A stretch of 64,000 nucleotides of DNA, taken from NCBI GenBank assembly GCA_030549775.1, contig CM060174.1:19071693-19135692 (forward strand), given 5' to 3'. Position numbers and translations under genes: made by a program. Numbering within the stretch: the first letter of the stretch is position 1; the number at the start of each line of letters is the position of its first letter. The stretch comes from Tamarix chinensis (Eukaryota; Streptophyta; Magnoliopsida; Caryophyllales; Tamaricaceae). The notes under the pieces were generated by a model, which searched no databases, was not told where the DNA came from, and saw only the letters and a program-made list of their open reading frames with translations. This document shows, in pieces, positions 49,291 to 61,526 of this stretch.

Positions 49291-50005
49291 CCTAATCTCA
49301 CAACCTTAGCATATTATCTCCTCTAGTTCCCCTTTAATCCCCAATTTCCCCAACAAATCATTACATGTTATTATGAACCACATATTCAAGAGTTACGGTT
49401 TATTACCCACGCATTGCACATGTGATAATAATTTACCCCTAAAGTTACTATTCAGACCTCCATCAAAGCCCTAATTTCTTATAACTAGCATAGTCCCTTC
49501 TCTAGTACCATTTTTAATTCCCAGATTCCATACCCATGCATAGAATTATATTATTAACCATTAAATCAAAAATTGTGGCCTAACTCCCACATCTGAAATA
49601 TATGATAATAACCTACCTCTAAGGTTACTATTAGAGCCTCCTAAAAAACCCTAATTTCCCCCTTTGGTCATAACTATCTCTTGATACACCTTATGGCTTC
49701 AAAATATAGTATACAATCCCACAAATATTATTTTTGACATCATATCTCAAGGTTGATGTCCAACTCCCCCATCTTGTACATGTGATAATAACCTACCCCT
49801 CTGATTACCACTCGGGCTTCTTAAAACCTTAATTTTATATTTTGGTCATAACTCCTTCTCTAGAGCTTAAATGACTCCCCAAATTTGTGTGCCTACCCAA
49901 GATGCCATCATTAATTTCGCATCCAATCCCTAATATCAATCTCCCACTTTTGTACATGAGATCATGACTTCCCCCTAAGTTTTACTAATCACACTTATGG
50001 CATTT
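49291..50005. repeat. Tandem array of about four units with a 180-bp period
   Basis: CCCTAAT anchors occur at about 49291, 49470, 49650 and 49828. TGATAATA anchors occur at 49424, 49604 and 49784, exactly 180 bp apart, with a degraded one at about 49960. Shared words include TACTATTMRRRCCTCCWAAA and GGTCATAACTCCTTCTCTAG. Units have diverged considerably. The array lies between two LTR-type ends (49267 and 50054). Confidence 0.85.
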
Positions 50006-50053
50006 CCCTTCCTGTATTTACCATAAACCCTTTTTTCTCCAATTATCTCATGT

Positions 50054-51153
50054 AACACCCCTTACATATTTTGAGTTAGCTAAAACCCTAAAGTACTCAA
50101 CATGCCACTTTTTAATCACTAATCTAAATGCCACTAGGTTACTATGTCTACCTTGCTTAAATCACAAGACTTCCAACATGAAGGACTCTTCAACTTTCCA
50201 TTCATACCATATTATAAAAGTTATGGACATGATTATATATAAATATTGTGTATTCAACACAATCATATCTACATAGCTTTCTTACCTTCTTTTATCGTCA
50301 AGTGAAACTACATATACAACACTAGAGTCACGTAACATTTCATACTATGCCATCACACATCAACATATCAAGGACATATATTATAACATAACATAACCCT
50401 ATCTATGATGATATACTTACCGAAGTGACTACTGTATTTAAGCACACAAGACCTATGCCTCCTCCATAGTTATCACCAGAATACTACCTAGAAATAAGGA
50501 TATACACGGTTTAGATTATTTTTTTCTTATTTTTAAAGACTTTGATCTAAATGAAAATAATTTGTTAGAAGGCTCATGGCGGCAACGATGATGGTAGCTA
50601 GGGTTGAGATGGTGGTGGTACTACGACTAGTTAGAGTTTGTGGTGGTGGGGCTGGTGGTCGGTGGTAGTGCATGAAGGAGATTGGCTAAGAGGGAGAAAG
50701 AATGAGGGGAAAGGGAAGGGGGCGAGGGCGGGGGCGGGAGGAAGAAGACAGGTAGAGAAGGAAGAAAAAAGAAAAGAAAATAAAATGGAAAAGAAACAAA
50801 GAAAAAAAGAAGAATAGAGGGAACGTATCTAGGCTTGCCTAGGGAGAAAGGAAAAAAAAGAGAAGAAGAGAGTTGGGTGGTGGCGCAACTTGGGAAGAAG
50901 AAGGAGAAGAAGAAAGAAGAAAAAAGGAAAAGAAAAAAAAAAGAAAAAGAAAAGAAAATTTTGGGTGTGGGATTTGGGTTTAGGATCTTAGGATTGATTT
51001 TGTTTTTTTTTTAAATTACCGATAAATTTTTTAGGTTTGAGGTTAGGTTAAAATAAGATAATTAATAAAAAAATTCTAAATATTAGAAATTAAATTAGAT
51101 TAAAATGTTGATAAATCAAATTTTAAAATTTATAAGATTTCAAAGTACTACAT
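50054..51153 (-). mobile_element. Minus-strand LTR (3' LTR of the chromovirus remnant)
   Basis: On the minus strand it starts TGTAGTACTTTGAAATC at 51153, just after a polypurine tract. It has the pyrimidine-rich leader (50570-50960 reversed) and a GGTAAGTATATC site at about 50420, and ends GGGGTGTTACA at 50054. At 1.1 kb it is much shorter than the 4.5-kb copies. It may really extend through the 180-bp array to 49268. Confidence 0.6.
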
Positions 51154-51171
51154 TACTACCCCCTTAAAAGA
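51154..51171 (-). other. Polypurine tract of an LTR retrotransposon
   Basis: The minus strand reads CTTTTAAGGGGGTAGTAA directly before the LTR start TGTAG. The purine-rich AAGGGGGTAGTAA next to TG is the expected plus-strand primer site. Confidence 0.65.
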
Positions 51172-51890
51172 AGACTTCTTCCCCGAATTCACAAGTCAAG
51201 GCTTGGGAAGGAGAGAAGGGGATGTAAGGAAAGCTAATTTTGGTGATTAACCCTAATAGAGGGGATATCGTGCCACCAGATACTAACCCCTTAAAATAAA
51301 GTGATCTTGGAATCTAACACACCTATAATGAAGAGCTTGGGGTGCATCTCACGCATGTCCTTCTATGTCTCCTAAGTTGCTTATTCTACTCTATGGCTAC
51401 TCTAGAGGATTTTTATGAGTGGAACTAAACTCGTTCAGGTTCAGTGTACCTTGGTGTCAGGAATTTGCAAAGGCTTATCCTCATAGGATAGAGAGTCTTC
51501 AAACTTGATCTCATCAAGTCGGATCTGGTGGGAAGAATCTACAACATATTTCTATATTTGTGAGATGTAAAAGAAGTTATAGACTTAGACTAGTTCTGGC
51601 GGGAGTTCCAAACGATAAGTGACCTCACCAACTCTATCGAGAATCTTGTAGGGGTCAATATACCTTGATCTCAGCTTAGAATTCCAATCAAATCTCTAAA
51701 CTCCTTTGGTAGGTTAAAATTTCAACAAAACTCTATCCCCTAGATCAAAATTATCCTATCTGTGTAACTCTTCTAATAACTCTGAGTTGCTTTTATCCTG
51801 TTTTGGATCAACCAAACCTATTAGGCCATCTCCTCAATCATCTTTAACCTCAAGTGCTACAATCTCACTGATGTCACTCCAATAAAAGGT
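51172..51890 (-). pseudogene. Chromovirus (Tekay/Del-like) pol end: integrase C-terminus and chromodomain
   Basis: The minus strand reads [41 protein letters not shown] and KYVVDSSHQIRLDEIKFEDS, then LSYEDKPLQI. This is the GPY/F module of chromovirus integrases. SLVPLIKIL, SHRVE and DMREMHPKLF then correspond to the chromodomain strand and helix (VKVxWxxHxxxEATWExExxMRxxYPxLF). Stops replace several Trp and Glu codons and the frame shifts. It starts right beside an LTR end (51892), so the rest of pol was removed or separated by LTR insertion. Confidence 0.82.
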
Positions 51891-51891
51891 G

Positions 51892-53420
51892 TAATACCAC
51901 CATTTTTACTACCGAAATTTTTTTTAATATAGTGTGGAAGCTAAAAATATACCTAGGAAAAACGGGATGTTACCATCATACCTAACATAGGATAGACATC
52001 TGCCACCTATCCCATATTAAATAGAAAGCTAAAACCAACCAACCAACTTAAAAATAATATCGTGTATGAATTTAAGTTACATAACATTTAATAGATTATT
52101 TACATTAAGGACCTCATCGGTCCCCAACCAAATTAATACGAGAATATAAATAGTAAAAGTAATGGGTTACATTAAAATAAGATTAGAGTGTAGCCCCCAA
52201 AACCAGAACCATAGTTTTCCACGAACCCTGTAAAATCATCAGATATCCATACTCTCAAGCCCTAAACCCCAACTAAGGTAGGGCCACTCCAGGCCATCCC
52301 CAAAAACCCGCACATGACCCTCTACTTGTGGGAATGGGCAAGTGGCCGAGAAAAAGGGTACATTAGTACGCTACATACTAAGTAAGCCAAGTTGCTTCCT
52401 CAACAGGAAAATAAGTATATAATAAAAGTTATATCATACACGGGTATCGTAATTAACATGCATCATGTTAATATCATATACCGGAGTAAACTATCATGTA
52501 TAACTCAGACAATGCAGAGTATATCATGCTTAGTTTCACATTATAATCACATAAGTACTAACACATGTACTAAAAGAATAAATCCAAACAGCCACTAGGG
52601 TTTATTTTCCAATTACTCAATCCATTAGATTATAGCATTTCCTTATTCATATATTAACATAGGTCAACATCCATCCAATATTTCAATCAATAACTAGTTA
52701 GTCAATTAAGCCATTAATGAAGTGTCTAAATTAGCTTTTATACTTTTTCTCATCCAACCATTTTCCATCCTTATCTAATTATTTATATTCTCTTACTCAT
52801 TGTCCAGGTCTTTATCATCCAGTTACTTATCATCCATATTTTATTATTATTGAATAATGGATTGTGCACCACCCCATGGTCTCACATATCATGGAAACCT
52901 ATACAAATAAGGGACATAAATTCTAGAATGAAGCTAATCACCAATGTGGACATAAGTTTAGGTTGGAGCCAATCAACATAATGGACATAAGTCCAGGCCA
53001 AAGCCAATCATCAAAATGGACATAAGTCTAGGCCGAAGCCTACCAATATGGTCATATGTGCAAGCCGAAGCCAACTACCTAGGTAACCAAACCCTTTACT
53101 ATCAATACCCCCTAGTAAATCATCAATGTCTGGAGTAGGTAAGGCATCGGGACCTCTAAGGATCCCGCCTGAAGGCAAAGTCCGAAGGCACTAATAAATT
53201 CCCAAAGGTAGATTAACACCTGGTAGCTAATTGAGGATCCGGTAACCCAAATCCATACATAACTCAATTTTCTTTTTCTTTATATGATTAGTATATTATT
53301 TATAAGGATAATTGATCACACAAGGCCCAACCAAGAATAAGCAAAAGCATTTACATGTTTATTCCATATCAATCCTTTTCTATTTTCCTAACCATGTGAG
53401 GTTTTCATTTATCCTTGTCT
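51892..53420 (-). mobile_element. Giant-LTR family 1 3' portion, minus strand
   Basis: The plus strand starts TGTAATACCACCATTTTTAC, the reverse of the LTR end. Then GTGTGGAAGC, GGGATGTTACCATCA and ACATAGGATAGACATCTGCC mirror the ...GATGGTTGAC...GTGGCGGTAACATCCC tail. The 53080-53250 block (GGCATCGGGACCTC, ATTGAGGATCCGGTAACCC) is the reverse of 60320-60480, so this copy is closest to the one at 56432. The right limit is approximate. Confidence 0.65.
52905..53075 (-). repeat. Minisatellite, about 37-bp period, about 5 units
   Basis: Repeats of ATGGACATAAGTCTAGGCCG, then AAGCCAATCA, with variants. The same array, more decayed, lies reversed at about 60500-60610 in the copy at 56432. Confidence 0.8.
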
Positions 53421-53744
53421 AAAAATAACTTAGAGGGGGTGATAGGATTTTGTGGAATGAGAATGACTAAATAAAAATTTAACACGTAATGTAGAGTGGT
53501 TCAAGAGTGAATACTATTTACATTCACCACCAAAAGGTTCTCCCTTTTAGATATTTTAGATAGTGACATGTTTTATTGATGATCACTCTTCTCTTGGTTT
53601 ATGAGCCTTATAATCTCAATTAACCTCTCAAGAGATGATTTACAAGTTCACCTATTTATCTTCTCTCAACTCACTAACTGAATCTCTCAAGAATGATAGG
53701 AAAACACTCACTAGCCCCTTTGATTGATTTTTCACAAGAGGTTA
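53421..53744. other. Short unclassified retroelement-like segment
   Basis: Text such as AATGTAGAGTGGTTCAAGAG and TCACCACCAAAAGGTTCTCC resembles retrotransposon leader sequence. No ends or coding homology were seen. Confidence 0.35.
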
Positions 53745-54310
53745 TGTAATACCCCACACTTTCATGTAATGGATGGATGAGAATTTTTGACAAATTTTGG
53801 GCCTTTGTTTTAATTCAATGTTATGATTTGATTTTAAATAAAAATTGATTTAAAATCATGTTCAAAAATGAGGTTTATTGAGTTTTACGAGCAAACCCAT
53901 CGACAGGTTCTATAAACCAATCGATTAGTTTGTTATTTTAGCCAAATTGAGTTCATCGGCCAAACCGACCAGCTAGTGGGGGAAATCGATCAACTGGTGG
54001 ATGAATAGGCAACTAGTATACCCAAACCAATTGATTGGTTTGTCGAGTTAGTCACATTTTTGGAGTTATATTTTTCTAAAAAAATCTCTTACACCAAAAC
54101 AGAACCTTATTAACTCATACTAGTTGTCCCTAAGAGATTCCTAACCATTTTCATAATGCGTTTAACCCAAAATTTTGGCTCAATATGTTATGTAGGTCAA
54201 TTGAGACACATGAGGGAGATAGATGACCTTTTCCAATTGTCTTCTTCATCCTCTCTTTTCTACTTGATTATGAGATCGGTTGCTTTGACCTCAAGCATGC
54301 TTTTGAATAG
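53745..54310 (+). mobile_element. LTR 5'-end fragment, family 2 type
   Basis: Starts TGTAATACCCCACACTTTCA. It contains words such as CCAATCGATTAGTTTG and CAATTGATTGGTTTG like those at 13030-13510 and 61990-62330. No 3' terminus was seen. Confidence 0.5.
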
Positions 54311-56431
54311 CTAGAAGATTCCTTTCATGCTGAGCTCCCATTTCTTCTTCCATATATAACTTCCTTTGTGATACGGATGGAGTAATTTTTATTTTATTTT
54401 TACATTTTAATAATAGGAACATGTTAACCGTTATCAAAATATGGCATTTTTTCTGACATTTTAATAACTATTTTTATATAGAACTGTTATTAAAAGATGT
54501 TCTCCATTCTTGTGCAAAAATTTTCACGCATTTATTAATAATTTCTAGCAAACAATCATTTATGTGTCATTATTCATTGACTATTCCATAGTAGTGCAAA
54601 ACAAGCACCTCAAGCTTGTCTAGTTGTATTCCTGACCTTTGACACACAAGTTTATAAATGTTTTACTACTCTAATAAGAATAGAAAAAACTATTAGGTGT
54701 ATTATTTTCTAACCTAGTTGTAATTTATACACATGAATTCTAGCAAGTTCATATAGCCACCTAGCAAACATATAATCCTACAAACTATCATTATAAGTAA
54801 ATAAGAACAAGGAATACACCAAATAAATCATACTTGATAGAATCATACATATAAACAATTTCAATTAAAGTAGAGTCAAAAGATAATCTCATAATAATTA
54901 GAAAAAAAACATAGAAATTATTATTAAAATATTAAATCATAGTCTAGGTTTTCAATCTCATCCCTAAAAACTAGAATAATTTAGCCACTCATCATGTATA
55001 AATTAATTACACAGAGCATATGATAAGGTAGGAAAAGAAAGGGCCAAAAATAATAGTGAAAACTATCAAAACAAGATGAGAATATGACCCCTGATCAAGG
55101 CTTGATCAATTTCCAATCAACCACTTTGCCTTCTTCATTGTGTGAATAGCTCTTCTCCTCCACTTGAATGTTAGCTTGAATTAAATGCTTCTTTGTGAAA
55201 ATTAAGGTACAAGATTAACAAATTAAGGGTTTATGAAGATGGAATTGATGATTTAATGGATCAATTGAATTCATTGAACCACAAATTAGAATAATTATGG
55301 AGATGAATGTATTTCAATGGATGAAGAACCCTATATTGAGAATCCTATGATGGAGGTTAATTTGATGGAAGAGAGTCATGAATTAGGGTTCAATAATGAT
55401 TGAATTGAATAAATAAAGGGAGAATTGAATGAATGGAGGCATGATTTGATGGATTTGATTAAGAATAATGGAGGCAAAGGTTGAAGATAAAGATGAAACC
55501 CTAATTATGAACCTCAATATTATAGGCTATAATTCATTCCTTTTCCTTTTACTTTGAGTTAGAGATGTATATATACGTGTAAAAGGCCAAAAATCATGTA
55601 TTAGGTCGATGGGAAGATAAAATAGAAATTATAAGAGATTTAGAAAGTTCATGTGTCAAGGTCGAGACCACCATGGTTGTTTCAGTGGCTCTGAATGACC
55701 TCAAGTCAATGGGTCATTGACCACCTATCCTTAGGTAACTTTTAATATTTTTCAATTGACAACTTCAAATTCCAATGCTATTTTTATCATTTTCCATTCT
55801 AATTAATAAAAATTGGCAAGCATAAAAGTTTTAAATATTAATCTTATCTTTCCAACGAAATTTAAATCAACTCAATTAGAGCTTAGATGAAAATATTATG
55901 CTTAAAATATTGAAGACTATTTTTGTCATTTTATTTGGAAGTTGCGATTGACCTTTTTTACTTGCAAAACTCTTCAAAAAAAAACCTCATTTTTACTTAT
56001 TTTCTTCATGATTGATATCAACTGAGTGCTCATGGTTAAAGAGAGTTTAAATTGGCCTTTTAAAAAGAAAAATTATACAAAGAACGAGAATTAAGACTAT
56101 AAAAATAGTACATCAAATGCACTTTATCACTAGTTGATTGATTTAATTGAGCAAAACACTGAACCTCATCATGTGATTATCCAGAAAGAGTTTTAACTTA
56201 ACCCAATGATCCTAGCATGCTTCTAAATTGTCAAAACATGCATTAAAACATACTCACACCATTTAAAACACGTATTCATGCCCATAAACACGAATTACAA
56301 CATGCTTGAGTTATCAAAAATCACATTAAGGTCAAAATGGCCAAAAACATGCTCATGTTATTATGCTTAAACCAAATTGAAACATGGTTGACATGGAACA
56401 TACCAAAATCATGAAATCACAATATACATCA
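54311..56431. other. Gene-free AT-rich interval
   Basis: No protein homology. A word GATACGGATGGAGTAATTTT at 54370 resembles a Stowaway-type MITE end, but no partner was found. The rest looks like LTR or UTR debris. Confidence 0.45.
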
Positions 56432-57357
56432 TGTAATACCCTATATTTTAGAATTCAATTTTATTAACCTTAACGATTTCAGTAATGTAATTTGATGAAA
56501 ATATTAAATTATTTTAATTTCAATTCTTTTTTTGGTTTTCTCAATGATTTCAAATTTATATTAGAATTTAATTAATCGTTATCATTGAGGATCATGTTAC
56601 ATAAGTTTGTTCACGACTATAACTTTATTATATTTATATGATTTTGATTTCTATTTAAAAATATATATTTTTGTTCTTTTGTGTATTTTGATTTTTAATA
56701 TCTTAGATTGATTTTTCATTATAACTTTGTCATTTTGTTTTGGAGTTATCTTTTGTTAAGGAAATAAATTGTTTAAATTATAAAATCCCCTTTAAATAGT
56801 AAAATCATTTTAATGATTTTATCAGTAGAAAATATTTCTAATCTTGAATTTATTTATTTTCCAAGGTCGTTAAGATCTTTGAAAAGTTTTTAATTAAAAA
56901 TATTTTTGTAACTTTTTTATGATTTTCATTTCAAAATTAATTTTCTTCTATTTTTTCCTTTTTGGTTTACAGAAGTTATTTTTTAAAAATTATTTAAATT
57001 AGTATCAGTCTCTTAGAATTCGATTTAAATTTTTTCTAGATAGATTTTAATACTTTTTAAGATTGTATTATGTATTGTTTTAAATACTATGAATTCTTGC
57101 ACTCGTTGGTATTTTCTTCTTAAAGCATTTCTAAAATCCTTTAAATAGCTTTTATATTGATTGATACCTTTAGATCTTTATGAAAGAGTTTTCATTAAAT
57201 GAGATTCAAATAAAATTATCTATAAATTTTTTTAGATATTTTATAATCTCTTATATATGTATATGTTTATTTGTAAAAAAAACAAAAGAACCAACCCAAC
57301 TGGTTGATTACACCCACCCTATTTTCCTTTCTATTCTTCCCTCTCCCTCTCTTCTTT

Positions 57358-57416
<59 letters not shown>

Positions 57417-60400
57417 TTTCTCATTCTTCTACGTGAACCCTAAACCTCAACTCCCCCTGCTCCTTCCTTCCCTTATCCTTTTTTTACCATACCAACACTC
57501 CAGCCACCATTAACACACCGCACAACCACCAATGACACACTACAATAGCAACCACAACAAGGAGTAGTGATGAAGAGCAGTAGCAACAACAATGGTGAGT
57601 AGCATCTAGATGTTGAGCCACCAATACTACCTCCATCTAGCCACTACATGTCCAACCCGATGGCCGACAAGCTATGGTCAAACTTCAAAAAAATCTCCTT
57701 CGATCCTCAACTGCTTAATTTATATATTTCAATTGGTAATATTTTACTGAAACCCTAACTTCAATATTCAATTGATTTTATATCAATTAGCTTATGATAA
57801 GCTAACCTAGTTGTTTAAATATGTATATATTTGTTGTATAATTCATTTAGTGAGGTTAATTGTAGTGTATGTGGTTGATTTGTGAAAATTATTATTTGGA
57901 CCTGATTATGTCCAAATTTTTCAGATTTGTCCTATTATGCTATTTTTAATAAATTGATCATGCAATATACTATAAAATGTATCTAATTTCATGTTGGAAC
58001 TATCAGTTTGAGATATTTGTGCAGAATTAAGTAAACTTATATTTATAGGTGAAAATCCTTATATTTTGAAACTAAATTGCATAATTGAGTTTTTTTTATT
58101 CAATTAATATTATGATACTCTTTGAAATGTATTTAATTTTAAGTTGGAAGTGTCAACTTGGAAAATTTGTGTAAAATGGATAAGAATTGGATTTTAACAT
58201 CAAAACTTTTACAGATCATTTGTAACAGCTCAATTGATTATCTAATTTAAATTATAATACATTTAATTGCAATCCCAAACCATTAATTTAAAATTTTTTA
58301 CTAGAATTGACCGGTTTCAAATTTCAAATTGAAAATGCTAATTTTGTTAAATTAGGTATTTCCTTTATTGTTTTTGATCAATTGATTATACAATAAATTA
58401 TAAAATAAGTATAATTAAATTTCTAAGCATTCAATTTAATTAAATTAAGAAAATTCAATCAAATTGTATTTTTGGCCCTAAACCCCTCGTTTTCAAATGA
58501 ATTTATGAAAGTGGTCATTTGTATAGTTTTTTTTACGAAATTAATATCTACAAATATTGGAAATGGCATTAATTGCATTCTTATGCCTTTAATTTGGATT
58601 AACTGATTTGGATGGTCCAATGTTGTGTCTTTGGCTTTAAAACCCTAATTTCTAAAAATGATTGTTTTAAATTTGTGATTTGTAAGATTATTTTTGTTAA
58701 AATTGATTATCTAGATTTATTTAAAATTAATTTAATTGTATTTTTAAACTATCAACTTGAGGTAATAGAACTTAGTTGGTGGGTTTGCAGTTCAAGCCTA
58801 GAAATCGTAACTATTGGAGATAGTCTTATAAAATTGATATGATATGCTTCTCTTAACTAATCGATTATCGATTTAATTTAAAATCATTTTAACTATATTT
58901 TCATCTTATCAGTTTGGATTGGTTATCTAAGAATGGTTGGTTTGTCTTTTTGGTTGTAAAACCCATTCAGTAAATCATTTTTGATAAAATTAACTTATCC
59001 ACTATTTTCCTTTCCCTGGTTTTCCAAATAAATTTCAAGTGCCCTAAGTGATACGTGTTGAAGTCAATTTAGTTAATACTTAGTTATAATCTTAATGGAG
59101 CTATGCTCTTGAACCTTAGGTTTTAGACATGGTTTCCAAGAAAGACTCTTTATGTCTCTCTTTGTTGATTAAATTGTAATACTTGAATTTTTGATCTATA
59201 AGGCAATTTCTTAGTTCTACCATTTCTATCAGCAATCTAAGAAAGCATTATCGTGGATTGTCAAACTCTCGACCTCTCTCTCTCTTTTATTTTTCTTAGC
59301 TAGAATCAGACTTAGGTAAGTCATTCCTTACCTTTACTTATGGTGGAATCATGGTATTTATGTCTTCTTGAAGTGGAAGGTGATGAGAATGCTTTATGTT
59401 ATCTAAGTATGTCAAGCATGTTCTATATTTTTGTGGTAATTTTTTGTATCTCTGAGTTTATAACTTAAATGTGAACATATATTAGCATGCCTCTTGATTA
59501 TTGTTTGTGTTTGAGTATGTGAATGGTTGAGAATTGTTATGTGGTTTACATGTTCAACTAATTATGAAGTTTTGGGTGATTTTATAGTATGTTATGATGT
59601 GTCTTAATTATAATTGTTTTGAAAAATTATATCATTTGTTGAGTATAGATTGAAATTGTATGATGTTTTATGCTGGATTTTTATGACATGGAGTTATTTG
59701 ACTCTAACACCACTTGAATTATCTGGATCTAATGCCACTTAGATTGGTTTGGCTTTAATGACACTTGGGTCACATCAGCTTTAAGGCTATTTGAAATTGA
59801 TTAGATTTAATTCCACTTGGAATAGATATAATAATAGAATTTCATTATGTGATGGAAGTAATTTAAGTGCTGTTATGTGGGCCTAATTTATGCTTGGTTA
59901 AATTCTTAAATAAAATATTAATTACTTAAAGTGAAAGATCATGAGTCGGGACTTGTACCATGCAGGGTATTTATTCAAGTTAGGTTTCGTATTCACTTGG
60001 TACCTTTCCATTATTTTCTATTTTTTGATTCTAGGATCCTTATAAAGGCCGTAGTGGGTAAACCCGAATAAGTATTTTATGAATTTAAAGGATAATATAA
60101 TCTCGATTATCAGCCTAAGATGGATTAATTTAATGGATTGATTAATATTGATTAAACATTAATGGGAATCCAGTAACATGGTTGGGGAGAATAGGAATGG
60201 CTAAGATGGAATAAGCACTTGAATTTCTTTCTTACATATTGTATGGGCCTTGTATGATTACATAACCTCGAAAATAACATACTAATCACTTGAAGCAAAA
60301 GAAGATTGAGCTGTGTAAGGGTCTAGGTTACCCAATCCTCAATTAGCTATCAAGGGTTAGTTTTCCTTTGAGCGTTTATTGATGCCTTTTGGTTTTACCT

Positions 60401-61526
60401 TCGGGTGAGATCCTAGTAGATCTCAGTGCCTTACCTACTCTAAATACTAATGACGTAGTAGAGGGTATCGACACTTGAGGGTCTTGTTACCTATGTAGTT
60501 TTTTGCTTCGGCATGGACTTATGTCCTTTGGTGATTTTTATCTTTGGCTCAAACTTATGTTCATTAGTAGTTACTTAGCTTCAATCAAACTTTTTCCCTT
60601 TGGTTTAGATAGACTTCCATGATATGTGAGACCATGGGGTTGTGAAGAGTCCATTGGTTGATTAGAATTTGGAATAAGAGTGTGGCTAAAGAGAAAAATA
60701 AAATAAAAAGAAAATAATGGGTTATAAATCAATGACCTAATGGATTATGTAAGTTGGGAAAAACAGACTTAGTGTGAAACTATATGCATAGATGATTGAA
60801 ACCTTAATAATAGCTTGACAATTTGCTTAACATATTGCATGTTATGTTGATAACCATGGTGAGTCGTGTATGGTATGAGTTTTCAATGCATTATATGACC
60901 TTGATAGAGCATGTATATCTGTTTATATGGAACATCCATGGTATATGTTAGTATTATCTCCAAAATATACTAAAACTTATGTGCTTGTGACTCCTATTGA
61001 GGTGGTAACTTGGCTTAATCAGTACAAAGCATACTGATGTGTCCATTTGCTTTGTCACCTACTCATTCCCACGAGTAGAGGGTCGCATGCAAGTTTTCAA
61101 GGATGATATGTAGTAGTTCTACCTTATGTTGGGCATGGGTTCTGAGAGCATGGACATCAAAGATTTTTCATGCTATTCTTGATGGACCAGAGTTTAGGCT
61201 TAAGGCCTATTTCTATTTCTATAGTTTAAAATTATATACTTTGGCTTAATTTTTTCCTAGTGTATATAAATATTTGTGGACTGTTGAGGTCTTGTACTTG
61301 GAAACCTTTCATTGATATTTAAATAATGTGTTTTTTGTGCACTCTACTTTAGTTTTGCTTTGTTTTGTTCTTAGTCTTATATCTAACATGAGACGGGTGG
61401 TTGACACCAATCCTATGGTAGGTGTGGTAGTAATACCCCATTTTTTTCCTATGGGTTTAGTAATCTTTTGCTTGGGTAAGGTTTCCAAAAATAATTTTTT
61501 TGGTAGTAAAAAATGGGAGTGTTATA
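56432..61526 (+). mobile_element. Giant-LTR family 1 copy, about 5.1 kb
   Basis: Starts TGTAATACCCTATATTTTAG and ends GGGAGTGTTATA. It is collinear with 44041-48578: AT-rich start, A-run and pyrimidine leader (57280-57560), GAAACCCTAA at about 57750, the conserved palindrome at 59314, CGGGTGAGATCC...CAGTGCC (60405-60435), degraded 37-bp units (60500-60610), CCCACGAGTAGA, TAACATGAGACGGGTGGTTG (61385) and the GTGTGGTAGTAATACCCC tail. It is more diverged than the nested copy. No gag or pol inside and no clear target duplication. Confidence 0.75.
57360..57413. repeat. Microsatellite (TC)n, 27 units
   Basis: An uninterrupted TC run within the pyrimidine-rich LTR leader. Frames across it encode Ser-Leu runs only. 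Confidence 0.98.

Noticed and set aside
54370..54600. A Stowaway-type MITE
   Set aside because: One end-like word (GGATGGAGTAA) was seen, but no matching inverted end or TA duplication was found nearby.
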